The notes below the pieces were generated by a model. The model worked only from the letters and a program-made list of their open reading frames with translations, was not told the origin of the DNA and searched no databases. Position numbers and translations under genes: made by a program. A stretch of DNA of 64,000 bases from Trichomonas vaginalis G3 (Eukaryota; Parabasalia; Trichomonadida; Trichomonadidae): contig NC_067203.1 in the NCBI RefSeq assembly GCF_026262505.1, positions 21,557,411-21,621,410 on the forward strand. The letters are read 5' to 3'. Of this stretch, positions 58,333 through 64,000 are shown one piece after another (position 1 is the first letter of the stretch; the number at the start of each line of letters is the position of its first letter).

Positions 58333-58486
58333 TTTAGTTTGGTTGTTTTCAACTGGTTGTTTAGGTTTTTTAAGTCGGTCTAAAACTTCCTGAGGTATAG
58401 GAAGAACTTGACAAACACGTTGTGTAACTGCTGGAAGCCGACAAAATCCATCTTGAACCCATTTGTCTCAATGCTGTATTGTTCAT
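58333..58486 (-). pseudogene. 51-aa small protein, arm D copy, frameshifted
   Basis: Extra A near 58444 (GACAAAATCC against GACAAATCC) and loss of the normal stop context at the deletion junction. Confidence 0.75.
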
Positions 58487-58504
58487 TTCATCTCAGTAAA
58501 AAAT

Positions 58505-58904
58505 TTACATTCCCAAGTTTGAGGCGGTTGAGGTTGGTTATTGTTTTACCCACTGTTGTGCATGGTTATATCCTCTGTAAAGAATCTTTCACCTTGGTCC
58601 ATATAGTGTCCTGCTTGGTTATAGTAGTCATTTGCTTTGTTATAATAGTTTCCTGCTTGTCTGGAAACATTGTCCATCCATCCTTGAACTTTTTCTCTTG
58701 TTTCAGGATTTGGAATAAGATTTGTTGCATCTCGTGCTACTCCCAACCTTTCTGTACAGTTTGTATAATAGGTTGTGCTTTCTCTTTAAGTATACCTAAT
58801 GTACTCAAAATCTTCCTTCCAACTCCAAATACACCTCTGGCTATTGTTCCACTGCGGGTAAAAATCTAGATGCGACTCCTGCTAACGCGGCCAAATAAAC
58901 CCAT
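58505..58904 (-). pseudogene. 133-aa amphipathic protein, arm D copy, frameshifted
   Basis: Indels near 58513, 58546, 58578, 58740, 58850 and 58890. The central YYNKANDYYNQAGHYMDQGE stretch is conserved. Confidence 0.8.
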
Positions 58905-58921
58905 TTCTTATGGGTTAAAAA

Positions 58922-59878
58922 ATGACGAATCCAAACAAGGACCCCTATGTTTCTAAGACAACAAAGAAAGCACTCATGGTAAAAATCTTTAGTTCAACAC
59001 CAAATGCTTGGTTTATGGATATCTTGGAAAACATTCCGAGGTATAGAGAAGATGGACCACCATACTGGCTAATATTTGTCGGTCAAAACACAAGATACTG
59101 TGAAGCCATACCATTATGGTCCAAAAATATTTTAGATGTGAAAACTGCTTTGACAATATTCGTTGACAAATACCATCCAACAAAACTGACATCTGACTGT
59201 GAAGTTCTTTCAAATCAGACGATATTAAAAACTATCTGCGTTCAAAAAATGTAAACCAATATTTCATTGTCGACCAAAACCATTCTGCTCTTGGTGTCAT
59301 TGACGGTTGTATAAAAATGTTAAGAGACTTAAACCAACCACAAGGTGGTGAAGCAAATGAAATGTCATATGACGACAAATATAGACACTTCTCCATGGCA
59401 AAGATGAGACAAGTTTTAAATATTTACAATAGCCGTAAACAAAAAGGTTTGGGAAACCACTCCCCCGAAGAAATGAAAAAACAACCCTAACTTAGAGAAA
59501 GACTATATATTTAATAGTTTAGTCAAAAGAGACAAACAAGAAAGAATGCCGGGCTTCAAACTTCAGAAAGGTGACAAAGTAAAAATAGAAATACCTAAAC
59601 GCGACCCATATGAAAATACTATTGACTATGACAACAATGGGAACCCGACAGGTACTCACTTCGTGTTCGTAAAAATAGAAGAAAGTATACAAGAGAATAT
59701 TATGAAGTTTTAGGCAAACATGGCAAAATGTACAGACTGCAAGCAGAAGATAAAACTACTATTGTCAGACCTCGTTTCAAACTTGTCAAAGTTCAAGGTG
59801 GTATACTTTCAAAGACAGTTCCTAAAATATAAGACAACTCCAGACGAATATGCTAAAGAAGTGGAACATGACGACTAA
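58922..59878 (+). pseudogene. integrase, arm D copy, frameshifted
   Basis: Indels near 59203 (SDCEVL for SDCESS), 59480, 59660 and 59824. The region of the second catalytic Asp and beyond is out of frame. Confidence 0.85.
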
Positions 59879-61279
59879 GCATTTCTATACATGCGTAAAC
59901 TGTCATGTAAGGTGCATGTAGTCTTTACTTTGTCCCGTTGTTTGCGTATATCCCGAAACGCGATGTGTATGGTTTCCATCTCCCTGAGTGTTACCCAGAA
60001 ACAATTTATAGCAAACTGAACGTTGTCTTTAACATCATATCCTTTACCTTTTGTCATTGCTGACCAATCCCAAAATTTATGCTTATGCCAACCTGCTTGA
60101 GATGTACTTAAATCTATGTAGTGACTGTGTGCAGGTAAGTTTTCACCTGAAATCGTTTTACTTCCACCTGTTTCCTTTGAAGAGTTTGCACAATACAAAA
60201 ACCTGTCGACTATTTGAGTCCAAGTTCCAAAACCAAGTACTGTTTCTGGTCTGGTAGAGTTCATTGACGTATAAATAGAGCCTATAGGATATAATGTTTG
60301 AAGTATTTCTGTCTTTAATGTTTGAAGCTCTGTTTTGTCTGCTTTCTTGTCATATAAATCTTGAGCAGTGAATTTAACTTTATTTTCATCCTCCATGACA
60401 TAAACATCTTTACATCTAATGTTTCTCATCGTCGTTATGTCGTCATCCGATGTTAAACCTTGTGGAAAGTTAGGAGGTTTACAATATAATGCATCCCCAC
60501 CAGTTTCTTCAACCGTTCCTTCAATACTTTCTATAGCAACAGTTGTAAAACTTGTATGTGTATGAGTCTTATTTGCTTTCTTCTCTAACTCATCGTTAAC
60601 ATAAGTTTTATCTGCTTTAAGGTCTAAACATCCTGAAACCCATCCTGTATCGCTTTAGTTTTTAAAATCTTCGATGTCCATTCATGGTACCAGTCAACCC
60701 TTTCTATAATTCTTTATTTTTTCATCCACATATTCCTTATCTGCTTTCTTCTCAAACTTACTAGCCACATATTCCTTATCCGCTTTCTTTTCAAGGCTAA
60801 CGTTTAAGTCTGTTATTTCAGATATAGAATGTGTATGAGTCTTTTTAGAATATTCGTTTTCAGCTCTTGTCACTTCACTTGACATTTTATTGTCAACATA
60901 TGTTTTGTCTGCTAGTTCAGGATGAGTATGTTCTTTTGTTGCATAAGCTTTGTTAGCTCTTTCTTCTTCTTTTGCTATTGCATCGTCTACATATTCTTTG
61001 TCAGCTTTGTTGTCAACATCTGCTTTCAAAAGAAGTTCATTTATAGGTTTCTCGTTTAAAGTTCCTTTTGTTGGATTTATACAGACAGTATGGTTCTTAT
61101 TGTCTTGAAATAGAAACTCATCTGTCATTGGGTTTAATGTCAGTTTTAAGTTTCCTTCTTTTCAATGACTCAGATATCTTAGAATAGTTTGAAAAGTTTG
61201 TTGTGTTCTTATTTAGAGCTTGCATAATGAGTTGTCGGTTGTGTTGTATTTCTCTCATAGACGCTGTTTCATTTGACAT
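59875..61279 (-). pseudogene. fibre, arm D variant, frameshifted
   Basis: C-terminal gp10-like half open (60429 to 59875) except for small indels near its end; N-terminal half open at 61128-60694. The shaft differs from element A: extra units such as VDDAIAKEEERANKAYATKE, HTHPELADKTYVDNK, and KKADKEYVASKFEKKADKEY. The part between 60480 and 60690 is scrambled. This shows that shaft length and repeat number vary between elements. Confidence 0.8.
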
Positions 61280-61297
61280 TTTTATTCTAGATAAAAT

Positions 61298-62138
61298 ATG
61301 CTTTCAATAGAAAAAGAAATTCAAGAGTTGCTACAACTAAACCATTAGAGAACTTTTTACTAATGTCGGTCAAAAGTTTGAGACAGAACCGTAAAGCATG
61401 AAGGCTATCGTTTTACCCGTTAAGATGGTTAAGAGACCCATCTGTCACAAAAGCTATTGGCTTTCGTAGAATGAAGTTCATTTCAGAAGCCATACATGGT
61501 TTCCCATTTACGGTCGGTTTTGAAGTTCGATACTATAACAAAGAAAAACGTATGTATGAGAAATTTGAACAGGGAAAACTTTTACAAGTGAATTTGCTTG
61601 TAAACTTAGAAACAACTCTTCAAGCTTTTCAAGAAAAAATAAACGATATCTATATCGAATATGCAAACCAGTATAACATTGACGAAGGAGAATACCATCT
61701 CGATATTATTTATGACAGGAAAAATGCAACTGTTAAAATCAATAGAATAGAAGACCTTGGAGAAAACGTTTATATTTCTACAAAATATAACAACTTGGCA
61801 TGGTATAGATTTATGAGGATGTTAAATCAGCCTGCAGCATATCCAGTACACCCAGACTTTTATGAAGTCGAAAACCCTAATGGAACATATGAAAATGTTT
61901 TCGACCCAGCTGCTATTATTGTTCATGCTTCATTTTCTGGCGCCCAAAACTCTTTCTTATGCTTGGCAAATGACTTTTACGAAAAACCTACAAAGTTATA
62001 CGAACCGCCGAGTGGAAGTATTTCAGACTTTCAAGTATGGTTTACTACAGATGGAAGAAAAAGAATAATTCCATTATACATGCGTTTTACTTAGAACTTA
62101 GTTTCATATACAACTACTATCGAACGGTAAAAATATAA
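61298..62138 (+). pseudogene. 282-family variant with divergent middle, frameshifted
   Basis: N-terminal part as in 43483 but with indels (61318, 61350, 61388, 61415). From 61471 the middle is a different sequence (FISEAIHGFPFTVGFEVRYY...DIIYDRKNATVKINRIEDLG). The C-terminal domain from VFDPAAIIVHASFSG is again near-identical to element A. A 1-base loss near 62080 breaks the last codons. The pattern is one of domain-level mosaicism. Confidence 0.8.
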
Positions 62139-62142
62139 TTTT

Positions 62143-62385
62143 TTAATACGGTTGAGGTGTTGGATTTGGTTGCCAACTTGACTGTGGTGCAGGTTCAGGC
62201 TGTTGTATAACAGGAGCTTGCTCTTCTGGTTCAGGGTCTTTAGGTATAATACCAACGAACTGACCTACTCTTTTACCAATATTTTTGACTCCGTTCCAAA
62301 TTCCTCTTCCTACGGTTTTTATTCCATTCCATATACCTCTTCCAACTCTTCTGAAGAAGTTTCCAATACTACTGAAGAAACCCAT
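62143..62385 (-). CDS. 80-aa amphipathic peptide, arm D variant
   Basis: Intact. Starts MGFFSSIGNFFRRVGRGIWN, with substitutions that keep glycine spacing and positive charge; the tail is identical to the other copies. Confidence 0.65.
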   Translation of the reverse strand: MGFFSSIGNFFRRVGRGIWNGIKTVGRGIWNGVKNIGKRVGQFVGIIPKDPEPEEQAPVIQQPEPAPQSSWQPNPTPQPY

Positions 62386-62403
62386 TTTACTATATGTAAA
62401 AAT

Positions 62404-62766
62404 CTAATGTCCGCCTAGTCTCTTACGTTTCCTGTTGAGTTCCATAGCATTCTTTAACTGGAGCTCATACATTCTGTTTCTCCTCTGGTAGAAAACATAT
62501 TCTGGGTCAACTCCTGTGTTCGCGTCATCTGCATAGAGTTGTTTATATCCCACTTCAGGGTTTGTATAAAACTCTTTCCATCTCATATTTGCATACCATG
62601 GTGGCAAACCTAACGCAGCGTCATTTGACATGGCAGTTTGCATTTGTACATCTGTTGGCACTTGACCATAGTTTGCCATTGCAGTTTGTATTCTAACTTC
62701 ATTTGGAATATTCTCTGGGTTTGGTTGTCCAGGTTGCTGTGCATTCGCTAAGTTCTGTGCGTCCAT
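62404..62766 (-). CDS. 120-aa conserved arm protein, arm D copy
   Basis: Protein identical to the other three arms despite several silent nucleotide changes (for example GGCAAACC for GGTAAGCC near 62604). Confidence 0.75.
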   Translation of the reverse strand: MDAQNLANAQQPGQPNPENIPNEVRIQTAMANYGQVPTDVQMQTAMSNDAALGLPPWYANMRWKEFYTNPEVGYKQLYADDANTGVDPEYVFYQRRNRMYELQLKNAMELNRKRKRLGGH

Positions 62767-62789
62767 TTAATATTAGATAAAAATATCTC

Positions 62790-62921
62790 TTACGAGTACA
62801 TATACTGGACATTTGCAGGCATTGGTTCATCTTCATATTCTCTGTACTTTTCTGCCACGTCAAATAAATAAATGACACAATGGAAAAAACCTAAAACAAG
62901 TAGTCCTATTTCAAACCACAT
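62790..62921 (-). CDS. 43-aa one-TM microprotein, arm D copy
   Basis: Intact; one silent change (GTC for GTT) in the Val-Gln codon pair. Confidence 0.65.
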   Translation of the reverse strand: MWFEIGLLVLGFFHCVIYLFDVAEKYREYEDEPMPANVQYMYS

Positions 62922-63724
62922 TTACTTACTAGTAAAATTTCTTTGTTATGACACTTTCTCCGGTTTATAGGACCTCTCTCATATTCTATCTTGTCATATC
63001 TAAACTCATAGTCATGTATGTCCTCTAACCATCTCATAACGGTTTCCAAACCACTTTTATCGGATGTAAAGTAAAAGCATGGACAGTTATGTAAAACGTC
63101 TAAAGTTTCTAAAGAGTCTCTCAAAGTCCAGTCTACTTGGTATTGAAAATCCCATGTGTTATAGAACGGCGGGTCCACTATAAAGAAAACATTTTCCTTG
63201 TCTTTATATTTTTCATACAACTCTGTCCAATGACATCTCACAAACTCTATACCCTCAATATATTTTTCTATGTTCTCTTTGAAAACATTTGTATAGTTAA
63301 GATATAAAACATTTGACATAAGTGTTTCAATGTCATGAACTCTTATAGAACCACTATATAATAGTCTAGCAGATATACTATCCCAGTCTATATATTCTGC
63401 TTTTTTCAAAACCTCTCTCACAATATTTTTGTTATCTAATGGTATACGTTCCATCTTGCCTATAGGTATCTTTTCTTTTAACGCTTTCAATATATTGTTT
63501 GTGTCTGGAATATGTTTGAGACGGTCCATATAGTTGTCGAAGTCATTGCATATAATCTTTGAGTCTGGGAATATTGTATGGCACAAATGGGATATATAGA
63601 AACTTCCACCGAACAAATCTACAAATGTTAGACCATTCGGTAGTTTCTTAAGTTCTCTCAATAGAATATCTTTACATTTACTCTTATTTCCAAAGAACGG
63701 TAACGGTGGTTTTGTAAAATTCAT
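62906..63724 (-). CDS. DNA N6-adenine methyltransferase, arm D copy
   Basis: 272 aa, intact, a slightly diverged allele of 45096-45914 (HTIFPDSK, LDNKNIVREV, NCPCFYF). PPLPFFGNK, VDLFGGS and DPPFYNT are unchanged. Confidence 0.85.
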   Translation of the reverse strand: MNFTKPPLPFFGNKSKCKDILLRELKKLPNGLTFVDLFGGSFYISHLCHTIFPDSKIICNDFDNYMDRLKHIPDTNNILKALKEKIPIGKMERIPLDNKNIVREVLKKAEYIDWDSISARLLYSGSIRVHDIETLMSNVLYLNYTNVFKENIEKYIEGIEFVRCHWTELYEKYKDKENVFFIVDPPFYNTWDFQYQVDWTLRDSLETLDVLHNCPCFYFTSDKSGLETVMRWLEDIHDYEFRYDKIEYERGPINRRKCHNKEILLVSKCGLK

Positions 63725-63955
63725 TTATATATAATAATAAAAATGTTTTTTCCTGAAAAGTGACAGAAAAGTGACAAAACATGAAAACATATATAATTTG
63801 TGAAAAGCTCCTGGAAGCCCTCCGAATAAAAACTTCATTTATACTAAACATCTTCAGGTCTAGAGGGCGCAACGCGCTTGGAAGCCCTCCGAATATAAAC
63901 TTCAGGGCTAGAAGGGGCGCAGCCCCTGGAAGCCCCACTACCTTTTTTTTTTTTT
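63725..63955 (-). repeat. right TIR of arm D with iterated terminal words
   Basis: The short subterminal stretch lacks the 25-bp array. The terminal motif CTGGAAGCC(C/T)CCGAATA...AACTTCA is repeated about three times before the end. Each copy carries a hairpin, the outermost with arms AGGGGC GCA GCCCCT. Ends CCCCACTACC (63942) plus 13 T. Confidence 0.85.
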
Positions 63956-64000
63956 GAATATGAAACCAATAAATCAAAACTGAGATATAAATATATTGGA

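Larger units (their letters stand above)
57219..63955 (-). mobile_element. Maverick arm D (one end only)
   Basis: The inner part (57.2-58.3 kb) matches arm C. The outer part (59.9-63.9 kb) is a divergent version with its own fibre middle, its own 282-family gene and a different TIR. Arm D is thus a mosaic of a C-type arm and another Maverick's end. The T-tract ends at 63955, followed by GAATATGAAACC. Confidence 0.75.

Noticed and set aside
1-64000. tRNA or rRNA genes
   Set aside because: No cloverleaf with conserved T-loop/anticodon pattern or rRNA core sequence was noticed; small RNAs cannot be excluded by eye.

Overview
The window is AT-rich eukaryotic DNA with compact, intron-less genes. 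It is dominated by Maverick/Polinton (polintovirus-like) giant DNA transposons. The protein-primed family B polymerase, retrovirus-like integrase, FtsK/A32-type packaging ATPase, SF3 helicase, double-jelly-roll capsid protein, KilA-N proteins and TIRs that start in a poly(A)/poly(T) tract fit Trichomonas vaginalis best. That host assignment is inference from family content and base composition; no database was searched.

Layout. 1-3640: the polymerase B gene of one Maverick (element E, minus strand), frameshifted and degraded towards its N-terminus. 3641-5190: no gene seen. 5191-7057: an older, unrelated transposon with about 180-200 bp inverted termini and only decayed ORFs. 7060-about 23640: Maverick element B. 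It keeps its left TIR and the virion/replication core (large Q-rich structural protein, two-part structural ORF, major capsid, minor capsid candidate, helicase, SSB-like protein, ATPase), then an accessory block of KilA-N/GIY-YIG genes separated by hairpin arrays. Its right TIR is missing. 23980-24154 and 46793-47673: the two halves of a roughly 1 kb TIR element (17-bp perfect TIRs, candidate 7-bp target duplication) split by Maverick element A.

Element A (24155-46786) is flanked by a perfect 6-bp target duplication TATATT. Its two ends are about 7.3 kb inverted copies of one gene block: adenine methyltransferase, one-TM microprotein, 120-aa basic protein, amphipathic peptide, 282-aa protein, phage-like fibre, integrase, second amphipathic protein, 51-aa protein, 194-aa protein, HNH nuclease. 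They surround an 8 kb accessory centre (KilA-N, GIY-YIG fusion, ATPase, SSB-like). A has no polymerase, helicase or capsid gene, so it looks like a large non-autonomous, fold-back derivative. Most genes of the two arms survive intact in at least one copy.

46793-63955: the 1.5 kb right flank of A is followed by a truncated Maverick arm (C), then a second copy of the same flank, then another truncated arm (D). This is a tandem segmental duplication of roughly 9 kb and 8.2 kb units. Single-base indels are concentrated at about 52.3-62.1 kb in genes and non-coding DNA alike, so either decay or consensus error is possible there.

The most unusual signal is in the accessory blocks. KilA-N genes carry short hairpin-encoding cassettes in one loop, just before the conserved YVHR/YVDPRLV strand. 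The same cassettes occur in intergenic arrays, in the same reading frame, with stem sequences that change in a compensatory way. Similar stem covariation is seen in hairpins of the Maverick TIRs and in intergenic modules that follow a 12-bp AT palindrome.
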